NCBI GenBank assembly: GCA_013398295.1
Contig: VZSF01009050.1
Location: 186,001-250,000, forward strand
Source of the DNA: Chionis minor
Lineage: Eukaryota > Chordata > Aves > Charadriiformes > Chionididae
Reading direction: 5' to 3'
Length of the DNA stretch: 64,000 nucleotides
A program made the translations under genes and the position numbers. The first letter of the stretch is position 1, and every line of letters begins with the position of its first letter. The notes beneath the pieces were generated by a model. It was not told the DNA's origin. It saw only the letters and a program-made list of their open reading frames with translations, and did no database searches. Shown in pieces: positions 1 to 13,400 of the stretch.

Positions 1-3000
1 CTTCATCAGCCACCATGCAAGGTCAGTCACCCAGGTATGGTATCCTGCTGCCTTTAACAATGACTTGGTTCAAACCATCTTCTCTGCATATGCCATTTTT
101 TACATTGGAACATTTTGTTTTAAGGATCGTGGTGGTTGTATTGATATGCTACGGTAGCCATTGCCCTGTGAACCTTAGTATGAGAGATTTGGGGAGAGGA
201 GGGCAGGTATTTTGAGGTTCATTCTCAAAGCAAGGATAAAGCAAGGATGTGAGATGATGTACTTCTGAGATTGGATTGGTTTCCAGGTTCGTAAAATAAA
301 TGCTACGTCTGCCTAGCATCACCGCTATTTCACCCATGTGTTGATCACCGCTCCAGAAAATCTGAGAATGGAGACTGTCAGCCAAACAGGTGGCTGCCTT
401 CTCCTTGAGGGTATTCACTGATGAACCCATGAGCAGCCAGAAACAAGGAGAGCAGAGACTCTGGAGTGGGTATTAGTCTCCCTGTACCTCACTTGCATTG
501 TACATCTGTCACTTCAGGCCACAATCTCCATCATTTACAGACCCCCAGTGATAAGCAGCTGTCTGTCTGCATATTCTGACTTTTAAGGACTTCATTATTG
601 AGTTTTATAGGGAGTCAGCTCCTGAGGGCAGATGCAGTAAGAAACAAGCTCTGTGGGTTGGCTTAGGTGCTGTTTATATGTGCAAGCTGCACCATGAGCT
701 GTTGTGAAAAATGAGTGTTTATTTTGAAAGGGTGAGGGCAGAAATACAAACTGTAATCTTTCCTTCTTAGCTAATAAGTGCTAAATAAATGCTAAGCCTG
801 ATGCTCTGTCCCTGACCATAAGGCAGTGCTGCCTGGTGGCAGGGAGCAGATCTCTCCCTTCTGCACAGGAAACTGAGGCACGGAGAAGGAATTTCTCTTT
901 TTATGGCTGGAGAGGAATCTGCTATCCAGGCTGTTTGAGCTCTCCAGTCTGCCCTTGAGTTCTGCGTGCTTGACCAGTGTTTCTCAATCTTACCTGATGC
1001 CAGTGGTTTAAGACAAAAACAAGTGAGAACTGGGCGGTGATGAAGCTGTGCAGTTAGTCTGTGTTTTGAGTGATGGTGAGAAATTACTTTCCTGATTAAT
1101 AGAAAGTAGGGGAAAGGAGATTTTCTTTGCTTTCGATGCTGGCACATCTAAAGACGTGCTTGACTTTCACGTCCTCTGCCTTCAGGAAAGTCACAAATCA
1201 TGGGCTGTAAGTGCTTCACTGACCCTGCTGGTGTGGCCTGGTGTGGTGAACAAAACAAAGCAAAAGTCTGGAGAAAAGAACACATGGAAGTCAAGCAACC
1301 TGATCTGTAACTACAGGACTCCGGACAGATTTCATCTGAGTTTGATTAGAAAGATTTGAGTCTGCTTGTATTTTAAGCATACTGGTTCAGTAGTCATTTG
1401 CAGACTTTCCTAAGAAACTTGATCAACTGCACTAGCAGAAAGCTTCTATTTCAGCCGCAGTTTAGGGAACTGTCTCTTGCTTATGTGTGGGTAGACAAAT
1501 ATTCAGAGGGAACTCTGTGCCATGACCTGGTGAGATCTGAGGATAGTTTAGGCGTGGTGGAAGAGTGTAAGGTGCTGAGAATTCATTGATACAAAGCGAA
1601 AACCCAAGTCTGGGACATTTAACACTGGACTGGGTACAAGATCAGTTAAAGAAGTCATCTGGCATTTGTAAGGGGAGGCACTGGTTGATCTTGTAGTTCT
1701 TTTTATGTCTCAAGAGATTCAGTTTCACAGTGTAACATGAATGACAGTACTAGTCTTGGAGGAGAATGAAGTCAGTCGCCTCGACATATCATGTTTCAGA
1801 CAGCTTGTGTGTTCTGGTAAAATCAGAAACCAGGCAAAGCAGTTGTGCATTTACTGTATTTCTCTGAGGTTATCCCAGTTGTTTTGGGTATATGGAACAA
1901 ACGTTTTGTGCAGTAGCTGGAATACATCTCAGACGCTAGCAGGGATTTGGCAATGTCAGAGTTGCCTATCAGGATCATCATAATACTAATTTAGTGTTTA
2001 AGATTACGATGTAATTAGCAACCGCTTAATTAATTCCCTCTTCCTCTGTAATATAGGCCAATCTGTTAGCTGCTTCTTTTCAAGTTGGAGGTGATAATTA
2101 CCCTCATGGACCAGAGATAAAATAAGAACCAACTCATGCCTTCATGCAAGGCTGATTTGAACCTCCCTCCACTTCAAAGTTGTTCTGTGGGGTTGGGAAG
2201 ATGCTTTGAAAATTTTTCTTCTGAATGTGACTCTGTGTAGCTGTGCAGCTCCTGGCTTCACCAGGGGCAAGACAGCCTGAAAAGCTCAATTTCTAGTCTG
2301 GAAAACAGGAAATGTGAGAAACCTAACCTCCACAAGGAAGGAGTGTGTCTGTAACTGATTCCCAGATTGATCCCCTCTTCAGTGCATTTCTGAGCTTTTG
2401 ACTATTTCCCTATTGTCAGTTCCAGCAACTTCATCTCAAACCACATTTGATCCCCTTGCCTTCCTGGCTTTCACATTACATCAGTTGTGCTTTATGCCCC
2501 TACTAGGCATATTTGTGGTGAAAGAGGGGAGATAGTATTCTGTTACAGAATGGGGTACTACCCCTTCAATAGGGAGGTTTTGAGGAAATCTGGCTTTAGA
2601 TCTTAGTTATGCAGATGGTTCTTTATGGCAAGGATCTTGACATTCAAAGAACAGGTTAGTGGACAGGTTCATTGTCTATGTATACAGTCCCTTCTCTCCC
2701 GCCAAGTAAACTTAATGAATGTGACCGGTATGCTTCTGTTCTCTTTGCTAACTGGAGAGGAACTTTAGTTGTAGGATAAAATTGTGAAATACCCTAAATC
2801 CATTTTCAGAAATCATTAAGGCACATAGGAATCTAATTCCATTGTCTGTGGCTATATCTAGCTAATAAGGTTAAATTGAATCCCCATATTGTTGTTTTGT
2901 AATTAGGTATCTGACCCTTTGGCCCTCTAGTCCTTTGTGCAGTTGAATATCCCCAAAAGTCCTGCTGCTTGTGCTAATCAGTGAGCTTATCTTCAGCCAT

Positions 3001-3461
3001 TCTGCTCCCTGCTGAACCATCTAGCCAGGCTGAGCTCACTGTGCACCAGTACAGTTAGGCAGGTTGGAGGTGTGAAGATGAAGTATGGGATGACCGGTGG
3101 GGCACAAACAGGGTCTTCATGGCTTATATTCCTAGCAGCAGACCTTACTGTGGAAGTTGACAGAGAATGGGAGTTTGCTGTGCAAGGTGCTGTGCAGAGA
3201 TTATGAAAATGCTTTGAGCTTCTCAAATAGAAGATAGGTGTTGGTTATTTTTAGTAGCTATATATCAATGAGGTCTCTGCATTGCTGTCTATTGAAAGTT
3301 CATTGAAATTTAAATCTTTTCATTAAGTCTGTTACTGTAAACTCCACTGTGGAGCCAAAACTTTGGAACCTAAGCTGCATACGTTCTCCCTAACAGAAGG
3401 TTTGTTGTTGTGATACAAGGTAACTGCAGAGCTTGCTCAACATTTCTGGTTTCATTTGCAG
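1..3461 (+). other. ADCK1: ADCK1 intron, 3' part (partial at window start)
   Basis: This is the end of the intron before the first ADCK1 exon in the window. It finishes in a pyrimidine-biased acceptor, TTTCATTTGCAG, at 3450-3461. I looked for the basic, hydrophobic N-terminus that starts vertebrate ADCK1 and did not find it, so the first coding exon and the promoter lie upstream of base 1. The stretch holds mostly unique sequence of moderate GC with short open frames that do not resemble known proteins. One MIR-like relic is listed separately at 868-965. Nothing else is supported. Confidence 0.8.
868..965 (-). repeat. Possible MIR-type SINE relic
   Basis: The + strand begins with GGAAACTGAGGCACGGAGAA, which matches the complement of the 3' end of the MIR core (the 'cctcagtttcc' end). 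Weaker resemblance continues for about 80 bases. MIRs are old tRNA-derived SINEs shared by amniotes. The copy is too degraded to place its ends well, and the match is from memory of the consensus, not from alignment. Confidence 0.4.
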
Positions 3462-3545
3462 ACGGCAGTTATCACTTATGACTACCTCACCTCCCTTCGG
3501 AGCGTCCCATACGGATCAGAGGAGTATGACTTCCTCAAATCACAG
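3462..3545 (+). CDS. ADCK1: ADCK1 coding exon, N-terminal region (28 codons)
   Basis: The 84-base exon is bounded by TTTGCAG at its start and CAG|GTAGGT at its end, and is phase 0 on both sides. It encodes 28 residues beginning TAVITYDYLTSL and ending EEYDFLKSQ. This matches the vertebrate ADCK1 segment just after the N-terminal membrane/targeting region, around residue 46 of the human protein. ADCK1 is an atypical kinase-like protein of the UbiB/ABC1 family, in mitochondria. Fly work links it to mitochondrial shape, and related yeast proteins (Mcp2/Cqd2) to coenzyme Q distribution. Its direct substrate is not settled. The YDYLTSL and SVPYGSEEY blocks are the most recognisable parts; the last residues diverge from the human form. 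The reading frame stays open for another 129 codons into the intron, to a stop ending at 3932, but the strong donor favours splicing at 3545. Confidence 0.93.
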
Positions 3546-6500
3546 GTAGGTGATAGCACTGGACTGTGTTCCTTTGAGATTGCAAGGCACGGGTGTGTTG
3601 CCAAAGCCATTGCTAAAGCAAACCATCAAGCTGTCAGATTAATAATTCAATATGCCTTCTACCAAATTGGTAACAGCAGAGACAAACTGTGCTGCATATT
3701 ACATAAGATTCTTGCAGGACCTACATCACCCAACGGAGAAGATCCCTCATCAAGAGTAGCCTCATGCAACCGGTGCTTACTTAATGTCCATTGGAGATTC
3801 AAGTTCTCGGTGTATGGGATAAGACGCGTTTGGGCTCTGTCCCTGGTTCACTGCTGCCCTGACGGGTTGTGTGGAGGTCAGCTGCTGGGAGGGGACTGGC
3901 AGTGGTTTCTTAACCTGCTTATTGGTTGGTAATAGCCATAACACAAAGGCTGAGGGATTTAAGTAAAAGGAGAGTGTTGGGGAAACAACAGGGATAAATC
4001 AGGCTTGCAGATTTCTGAAGAAATCAGAATTGGGCAAAAAAGGTACATCTCATTGCAAAACATATAATGTTTTAGTATCACTGATTAACACGAACAGAAA
4101 AAGCATTACTGCTGAGAAGGTAAGCAGCCCTATTGCTCCTCTCAGTCCTGTGCTGCACCTTTCATTCCAACCTACAGCCCTACAATACCTTGAGCTGTGA
4201 GTGACACAGACTTTCACTCGAGTGCACGTGGCATATGTAGCCAGGATCTCTCTGCTATTCCAGCTCAGGGCTTCTTTGGAGTAGGAAATACAACTTGTGC
4301 TGAATTAGGCCAGTCTGCATAGGATGTTTCAAGTAAGGTCTTTAACCTCATTTTTCTTCTTGGTGCATGTAGGATTTAGGCCACTGGTATGGTTGTAATG
4401 CATGGGGTGGTGCTCTCCAGGGACTCTGAAGCTGGAAACAGCAGTGGGCCAGGTAGAAATCAGTGGCATTGGACTCCAGCATGCTTTAGTATTCCTCTGG
4501 CAGAAAATCCACATCATCGTCAGTATGGTCTTAGAGTATTTGTGATAGTTTGCAGAGCGGATTGTTCTCATCCTCTCCTGTCTAAAGATGCTAAGCTGTT
4601 CTGCTGTAGCTCCTCATCCCAGGTGAGTGTCATTGATGCCCTGGCATAAACTGGAGATAGACGTGTTGCAGTCTGGAGCTTCACTTTCCATCTGCTCACA
4701 TCTCTGCCACATGCTTTTGAAACCTGGTCTGCAGAAGGGCTGCTTGTAGCTTTCTTGAGCAACACCCAAGTTATGGAGTTATCAGTGCTGTGGACAGCTT
4801 GTCATTTGGCAGCAGTTTGCAGCGGCCCTTGCAAATTCCTGACCTTTTGCCATGACTCTCCATGGCTTCATTAACCTCTGTCATGCAGGTTTTGATGGTT
4901 TGTCAATTCATGCCCCAGGCAGCCAGAAAGGGCCCTGTTTGCTGGCGCTGCACAGAGCTGTGCCCTCCCTGCCTGGTAGCCGAGGCTAGCTGAGTCAGCC
5001 TCTGCGCGTGGCAGAGCCGGTGGCCAGCGCAGCATGCCAGCGTGACACAAACGGACTTTGTGGCATGGCCAGCACTAGCCTTTGGCTACGTGAAGAGGAA
5101 TGAGGTGAGAGAGAGAGGAGGAAGTAGGTGCAGGCATATCAATGAGCAAAAGTTTTTGGCCTGTGGAGGCCTGTCCTGCTGTTGGCAGGTGTTATGGAGA
5201 GCCACCACTAAGCCTGACAGTGACAGCCCTTGTAGATTGCTCAGCAACATCCCTGTAGTGCTTGTGCTAGCAAAGCATCAGCTTGGCAGGGGAGAATTTT
5301 TTGGGCCTAGCCAATGCACGCCATACTATTTATCTCAGTGCAGCTCTAAGTGGGTGGCAACCAAGTCTTTAGCATCTTGCAGCTCTTTTAACACCGTGGG
5401 AGCTGATTTTGTTGGTCTCAGACTAGCTCAGAATGACTTTTAAGAAGTTTCTCCATTGGAGTTGGTACTAAAGGTTAGTCACTGGACAGGGCCAAAAGGA
5501 TGTGAATGGACCTCCCAAGTGAGTGTTGTGTGTGAAGGATGCTTTTCCAGATGTTGCTTCTACTTGCCTGTGTCCTGGATAGATCTCTGGTACTCTCAGC
5601 TATTCATTGTACTCTCTTGGCTTTCTGTCCTTTGAGTGAGGCCAGCTTAACCTCCTCTTCACATGCTGAGAGTTTGGAATTTTCTTTTAAGCATGCACAT
5701 GAATTGGTTATGGGTTTCCAGCCTCACTTTTGGTGCTGTGCTTAGAATGGAGATTCTGTGAGGCAGAGACTGGGTGACCCTGGGACTGCAGATAAAGCCA
5801 GCAGGTCTGGGTGCGGCTGCCAGTGCCTCTGTCTCCGGTGGGAGGGTGCAGCTGCATGTGTGTCTGGGACAGGCTTGCAGCTGGGAGTAGAAAAACCACT
5901 TTTTCTGTGCTTTTCCTCCTGGTCCTCAGCATACTGGTGGGTGCTGCTCCAGTGCAAATGCTTAACTTGTTCTCCATGGATTGCCAGTCAGCCATTAAAC
6001 CGGAGTCTCTCAATTACCCACGGCCTCAGATGGGAGATGGGAAGCCTCAGTGGCAGCACAAGTCCCTGAGCCTGTTGGGGCCAAACAGGGACATAGTCAT
6101 TAGGAAACAATTCAATGCAAAGCAGATTAATAAGGAAATTGGTTCCCCAGGGGCTTTTAGCCAGGTTCCCACTTAGCTCCAAGGAATTCTCTTCAATCTT
6201 ATTCTGTTTTTCTGTCCCTCATGGGCCGCTTTTGATGCTAATGGTCTCAGCTGCTCAGTTCTAAGCACCTTTTTATGACCAGCAGATTGGGGATGTGCTT
6301 ACTACTCTCCATGAGGCAGGATGCAGTAGCTGGAAATTCACTGTGTGCCCCTGGGCTTGGTTTGTGTCTCTCTGGTTCTCCTGTCAGTCAGGAGATAAAA
6401 GAATCCACCTTCCTGGTGGCACTCACAGCTTTCCTCAGCAACAGTCAAGAGAAAAAAATGTCTTTTCCATTCCTGCCTTTGCCTGTAGGAGGGATAAACT

Positions 6501-9500
6501 TGCTTAAGCGATCAGGCTTTATGTCCGTCCCAGTGGTTGCTTCATCTCACCACTGGTGGTTGGACCACATAGGTAACTTGTTCTTTTTCCTGAGCTAAGA
6601 ATCCTTTCCTGGGATGTCTGCCCTTTTCCTGCATATGATGATAATGCCAGTGCACTAATGTCGAGGCCAATGGTAGCTATGGTTAGCCCCAAGACGTCGA
6701 ATGTCTCTGGGTCTAGTGTCAGGAGCATTAGGGGAGATAGGACCTTTCTGCACTTCATGCCTTGTTCATTAAATGATTCCAGACATCTTTGCACATATAA
6801 TCTTGGGCATTTCTTCTGTTTCTGCCCCTGCTTGTACTGGGTCGGAGGAGGAAGGAGGACAGCCTACTTAGTGGCATTTCCTTACCTATTGCTTTCTCAA
6901 CAAACCATTTTATTCTGTGGAGGGCTGCATTTCTCTGACATTCTTTCACCTCCTTGAGTGTTTGCCTCCTCAGCCTCAAGTCAGCCTGTCCTTAGACATT
7001 TCCAGTGTGCCTCTCATGGCAGTACCTGGATGTCTTGGTTGACACTTCGTATATTGCTGGCATCAATTTCTGTTGATCTGCTGTCAGTCAGGAGGTATCT
7101 CACAACATGCAGTTTGTTTAAGGGCTGGTGTCAATGGGCGTCTGAGTTGTTGTCAATGTAGTAAGAGGATTGCAATGCGTTGATCATCTTGTAGATTTCG
7201 GCACTAGTGGCCACAGTTGAAAATCTTGAGCAGAGCATTTTTTTGTTGTTTTCCTATGTAAGACAAAAGATTACTGCTGTGAATGTGGATACAGGTGTTT
7301 TTTTTAATGGAGAGGAGATAGCAAGGAGAGAAGGGATCTGTGGTCAAGGTTTCTCAGGAGACAGTGGGAATCCATTCTTGAATTAACTTTGTTGGCTACA
7401 GAATTGCTTTGTCAGGGAAAAGCCATTTGGGGAGGTTAATTAACTTTCCTCCTTTTGAGAGCAGAATGAGGATGTTCTCCTCATTCAAACTCCTGGTTAT
7501 TGGGCTGTCAGTATCTGGGCAAATATTTGGAAGTCGTAACCTTGTGCCATCCTTATACAGAATAGGATTTCTTGCTCCTTGGAGGCTATTCCTGGCATTT
7601 GTTGTGTTTACTTCTCATGGTGGGGTGGGTGTTTTTAAAATGACCTATGTCTCACAGTGAAGTTGCCTGACTGAAGGCTCCTGGAAAGATAATGAGTAGG
7701 TGTACATGTGCGTGCGTGTGTTTTTCAAAAATAATCTACAGTTTCTGGATAGTTTAGACCAACAAAATAGCCTGTGTCTTTGGACTTCCCTCATGAATCA
7801 GTAACACTGTGTGCCTTAAATAATAAGAAGTGATGTCTTAAAATAGTTTCTTCGTGATGGAGGTGGACTGGATCTGCAGAGAGAAATCCCCAGGAGCTCC
7901 CCATGGCATTCCTTCAAAAAGGCAGCTGTGAATGGGGACTGCGTGGGCTGTTCTACACCACAACCAGTGTGTGCGGTGGTGGCTCTCTTTGCTTCTGCTT
8001 CAACCTGTGGTGAACTGGGATGAGAAGCAAATTAACTTCCCTATGAGACATGGAATAGCCATTAGGTGGCAGTGACTTTCCGTCACCAAGCTAAATGGGA
8101 ACCAGTAATAGAGAGGTGAAGAGCTTCACAGCCCATCCAAAGTCCCCCAGCTGATCACGTTTGGTTGCCCTATTATGTACTCCCCAGGATATCTCTTCAT
8201 CTAAAAGACATGGTCGACGCTAATGCAGTCTAAAAAAACTACTAGCAGGGCCAGCTGGTGCCTTGATGACTCTACATTTGAGCACTGCTGTCTAGCAAAC
8301 TTCCTGCCAACACATAAAGCATGAAAGCTTTGCACTGAAACACGTAACAAGCTGCAAAATAAATCTTATAATTATAAGACACTTCCTTTTCCTCCTTCTG
8401 CTTTCTAGAGTGGTGTCAGCTGAACATTATGGTCACAGCATGTCTAGGTTTTAATTTTGTAGCATTAGGAAGGTCCATTATTTTTGGGATGTATGCCTAT
8501 GAAACAAGATGTTCTTCAGTACTATGCAGTGATTTATTCAGAGAAATGGGCCATCTCACTGTGACATTTTTGGAGGACGAAGAAGGAGAGAAGTGAGGGG
8601 AAAGAGGCAGTCCCTCATTTATTGCACGTTTTCCTGGCTGTGCACCCTCATCACTGAAGTGCTTCACTCCAGGACCATGAGTGTGAGCTGCCGGCACACC
8701 GCTTACCTAAGTGGTCCTGCATCTTTCTTGCACCTCCCCAGCAGGAGTAAAACTGTTTGCCTTGGGAGCATTTAGCCTTCTCTCCTGCAGGTGGGGCTAT
8801 CCCTTTTCATTTGAATCCCTGAAGACCTCATTACTTTGCTTCGTTATTGCTGCTGAAGAGGTACATAGTAGCAGAGCAGTATCTGAAGAACATCTCAGCT
8901 GGTAAAGTGAGGAAACCATTAGGAGGTCCTTGAAGGATGTAGGCTGCAAGAAGCCTGCACCATGAGGAGGACTATATGAAGAGCAAATGGAAAGTAAAGA
9001 AACAGTCTTATTTCATTTAGTGTTTGGACTACACCTTGAGTCCCAGCATGAAACGAATGCTCAGCAGTGCAAAGTCAAGAGATATAGCAAGAGATGGTAT
9101 CTTCCCTGAAGAGCTCATGGTTGAGGTTTATTTGTTTGCCTAGATTTTCACCCTGCATGTGAGTGGTGCAAATAGATATGCACATAGAATTTCTCAGAGG
9201 GTTGAAGGCCTGCATAAAGAGGGAAGGAAGCAAAAAGCGGGAATTGCTTAGGATGCCACTGTAAGTAACTTAAGGCTTGTCCCATTGACGATTGTCCCAT
9301 TGGATCAGGCTCTAGTTAGGGATGTCTTCTAATGAAGAGCTGCGTAGCCTTTAACTATTGGCCAGTCTATATGACTTGGTTGTCAGAGGCTACCTGCAAA
9401 AGCAGTAGAGTTGACAGGTAGCCTGTTTTAAGAATAGAATGACAGTTGGCTTGAGAATTGGAATAATCTTATCTGAGACTTCGAAAAATAGATACCTAAA

Positions 9501-10318
9501 GAATGCATTTGGGTGTAGAGACATGTCAGTACTTGCAATGGCAAACCAGGCTTCTCAAATGTCTTTTTGTTTGTCCCTTGAGTCCTTAACAAGGCCATAT
9601 TGTGGATTCTGTTCCCCCTTCTAAGGTTACTGTAGTAGCTTGCAATGAAACACCAGCTTGAAGGGCCCCAAATTAGGAGCAGAGAGATGTGAAAACAGGA
9701 GTGAAAAGACTAGCATGGCGTGTAGAGGATATTTCACGTATCAGGCAAGGTTGGAATTTCAGAGCAGGACTGAATACTATAGACTTGCTCTGCTAAACCA
9801 GTGACCTTATCACATTCTCCCCAAAGTGTATCTGATAAAAGAATGTGCTGGAGGGTAGCACATGATTATCTTACCTGTCAAGCTAGTGTCTTCATTTAGT
9901 CTGTTAAGTCAGCGTTGAGGGAATTGCTCTAATGTGTGGTGTCTTGTAAACACTTCTCTGGACTTCTTGGCAACATTGAAGGTGTCTTAGTGGGTTCCAG
10001 GCAAACCCTTTTACCTATGCGGGGGCCATCTTGTCTGCATACTTGGGGAAAGGTGTCTTTGAAAGGAACTAACTGCGGTCTTTCTCCATCTCTGCCAGGC
10101 CGGGGAAGTCCTGGAGACTAGGAATAAAGGAAGCTATGTTTCTCTTCAGTTAGAACAGTTGCTGATTTAGTCTAGGAACAACCCAAAATGCAAAGTTCAA
10201 TGCCAGGTTTGGAAGCTACCGCTTACTTTATTTACTATGGTGTTTAGGTGCCCTGCCTAGAAATTTGCTGATGTGAGCACGTGTCTGTATTTCTTTATAT
10301 TCAGACAGGCACATCTTT

Positions 10319-10421
10319 CTGCCTATAGACATATAGGCAGTGTTCAGGTGTGAGTGCTTCATATATGCTTCATATATGCTTTATATATGCTTTATATAGT
10401 GTGTTCAGGTGTGAGTGCTTC
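10319..10421. repeat. Hairpin plus 11-bp tandem array between 21-bp direct repeats
   Basis: Three structures abut. A perfect inverted repeat, CTGCCTATA (10319-10327) and TATAGGCAG (10332-10340), has a 4-base loop. A 21-base direct repeat beginning GTGTTCAGGTGTGAG occurs at 10340-10360 and again, identical, at 10401-10421. Between the two copies is an imperfect 11-base tandem array with unit CATATATGCTT, about 3.5 copies. The arrangement suggests replication slippage or a local duplication. No function is implied. Confidence 0.85.
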
Positions 10422-13400
10422 TATTGAAGATGTCCAAGACAGAGCCAAGGATTCAAAGGTGGCTTTGAAGGAGTGAATGCATAGAACTGGTTTGGGGTTT
10501 CTTTTTTTTTTTTCCCCCCTTCTTGTCTCTTTTTTTAACTTGAGAGTCCAGTCTCAGTGGCTGCAAATTCTGCTGATGGTGCACCATTCAGAGCAGCTTG
10601 CTGCTCCTTCCTCTGCAGCAGCATCATCTTGGCAGGTCTGACACCAGTAACAACTTGTTTTTGTCAGTGTACTCAGTTGATGTGACTTGGAAGGGGCCCA
10701 CGGGGAGCAGATGAACATAGTGACGAGGGTCATCTTTATACAGGCACCACACTGTTCCTAGCTCCACTTTAACAATGAATCTGCATGTGAGCCTGCACAT
10801 ATACACGCATGCACAGTGCTTTATGAAATGCCTCCTGCCAAGCCTGGATCCGATTACTGTCTTGCCAGCTTTGCTGAATTTAGAGGTAAATTCAATGAAA
10901 AGGTCACTGGCAGAATTGCTTTTCAAAAAAACCCAGCTCCTAAAATGTCTTTACTGTCCCTGCAGTCTCTGTTTGAAAATGTACTCATTTTGAGTTGCCT
11001 GTGAACTCTGTAACTGTGCAGTCTGTTTGTTATTATAGGGTTGCTCTGAACACAAGTTGTTTTTTGCAGGATTGCTGAAGGGCGGCAGGCTTTGCATTCA
11101 CATTTGTTTATTGTAGAACTGTTGTCTGAAGAGAAGTAGGGAAGATATGCTTTCCTCCCTCGGGCCCTTTCCTTTGCATTCACAGGCAGGCAGCACAGCT
11201 GGGCATTTCCAGAGCCCAGCAGGAGTTGTTTCATCTCTGCAGTGCCCTGGTATCGCCTGTTCTGTCTCTCCTCTTCCTCTCCAGGACAGCTTCCCTGTTT
11301 CTGTTCTTGCAGTAAGCCAAGGTTTTGCTGTGGCACTCTGAATTCGGAGTTGTTCGCTGCCAATATACGGAGTGGTGATCCTTGACTGGGGAACTTTGTT
11401 ATAATGAAATGATGGCTCCTGAGCAATGGGGAGTGAGAAACAGCAAGGCTGTTAGCTGGAACTGTGCTTTTCTTGCCCTGAGCTGGTGCTTGTACTGGGC
11501 TGAGAGCTTGAAGACGAGGTGTCTGTGACCTGATGCACATGAAGGGCTCCAAAGAGCTATACCAGCTCCTGCCTCCCTGATCCAGGGAGGTTAGATCCAC
11601 TGCAACTTTCCTCAACTTCCACTGGACCCAAAGGCCACAGGCTAGGGACTGAGTCTGTGCCAGGAATGAGGGTAATGTTTGATTCTTTTAAACCTACATT
11701 TTGATTTTAGGGTAGCAAGTGCTTGGTAATGTGGCCGAGGACTGAGCAAAATGCACAGTGAAGCAGCTTCACGCATACACCTCTCCTGGTGTATCCCCAT
11801 CTGAATGCATGCAGCTTCCCACGCTAGCCCTGCACAGCTGACCTCTCTGTTCACTGGTGCCGCCATCCTGTCCCAGGCCTGAACCAGCCTCCTGCTCTCC
11901 TGATTCTCCTGCAGCCTGCCCCAGCTCTGCCCGTACCTCTCCCCACTGATGCCTCAGTCCTGGCTGCCACCTCCCTGGCCCCTGCCGTGCTGCCAGCAGG
12001 TTGGGTACAGTTACTCCACCAGACTTTGTATTCATTAGTAACTCCCATGGCACAGATTTGCCACAATCTTAATTTTCTGAGAAAACAGAGACCCAGGCCC
12101 TAGGGGGGTTCATTGCCAACCCCAGGCAGGACAGCTCTCCCAGGCTGTGGCTTTGCACACCTGTGTCAATGGCAGCCAAGCCATCAGGTTTCCCCTTCCC
12201 CATCCCTTTCTGGAGTAGGATTCCCAGCTCTGGCAGAGCTTGGTCCTCACCTGGAGAGACGAGCTCCACACTGTGTGTGTCATAGCTTCATTACTGGAAA
12301 TCTCACTCTGGAAACAGTCAGATGTCAGGTTCTGCAACATGCTGAAATCCAGTGAGCTCACAGCCCAGGGATCTCTTCCATTTAGAAACAGCCTAGAAAC
12401 CCATGATATTTCATATTAGTATTGAAAGACTAATGCGGGCATGTGATTTTCATTTGAAGGATATTAACTTTAAATAAAGCAACAACAAAGAAGTCAAGCT
12501 CTGTCATTTTTCAAAATCTTTGAAATGGTGGGAAGTATGTGTAGTTAATGAAGGAAAGTTCTTCAAATAGCATTCACTGCTTATAATTGTTGGACATATG
12601 TGTAGGAAATTAAATAAGCAGCAATGTGTAGATAAGACCACTTCCCCACACAACCCCCATCCCAGTGGCAGATGCCCCTCCTTCCACCTGCATTGCTCAA
12701 CAAATATCATCTCAAGAGGGGAAATGAATTCTCAATTGCAATATGTCTAGTAATTAACCGCACTGTAATTCTGATGTGCAGTGCTGTCACCCACCATCGG
12801 GTGGGAGTGGAAAAGGCACTGCATTTTGTTGATGGTTGAACGTTTGTTTTCCTCATCATTTTGACACCAGAGGTAATTGCCATTCCTGAAATATTCTCTT
12901 GCTACCATTACAAAGCAACTGTTAGGGACAAATTAATTATGAAGAATCTCATTATGACAGATTAATAGGCCAACAGAGGAGATTTCTTTTTCTTCTTTCA
13001 GGCAACTGAATAGTAAAATCTAACAGTAACTGCTAGAAACACGTGCTTCTCTGTAAGCCAACACATATTTTGATGGAGGTGGGGGATTTGCAAAACTAGG
13101 ACTAGAATATAGAGTGGGTTTCCAAGCTTGCTTTTATTGAGCTTTTGCTTTCCTAATATCATGTGCCAAAAAGAGCTTGAATCTGGACATTGCCATATGG
13201 AGGGGAGGTCTTCATGATTGGTATTGGACCAATGTCTCCTGGCTGGGTCATGGTTGAGCAGCATCATGAAGGCTTGGAAGTGAGGAATGCTGGACTTGTG
13301 GATTTGATAAATTTTAGAACAAGACATAAAGTCATTATCTGGACTGCTTTATTGCCACTAAGGGTTCTCTGTGTCAGTGAGGTCAGATCTGATGTGCTGG

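Noticed and set aside
4329..4900. Possible antisense pseudogene or old DNA transposon
   Set aside because: Minus-strand fragments in several frames look faintly protein-like, but I could not match them to any family or keep a consistent frame.
6519..6979. Overlapping minus-strand open frames of 74-91 codons
   Set aside because: There is no homology I recognise, and the frames do not join into a plausible gene.
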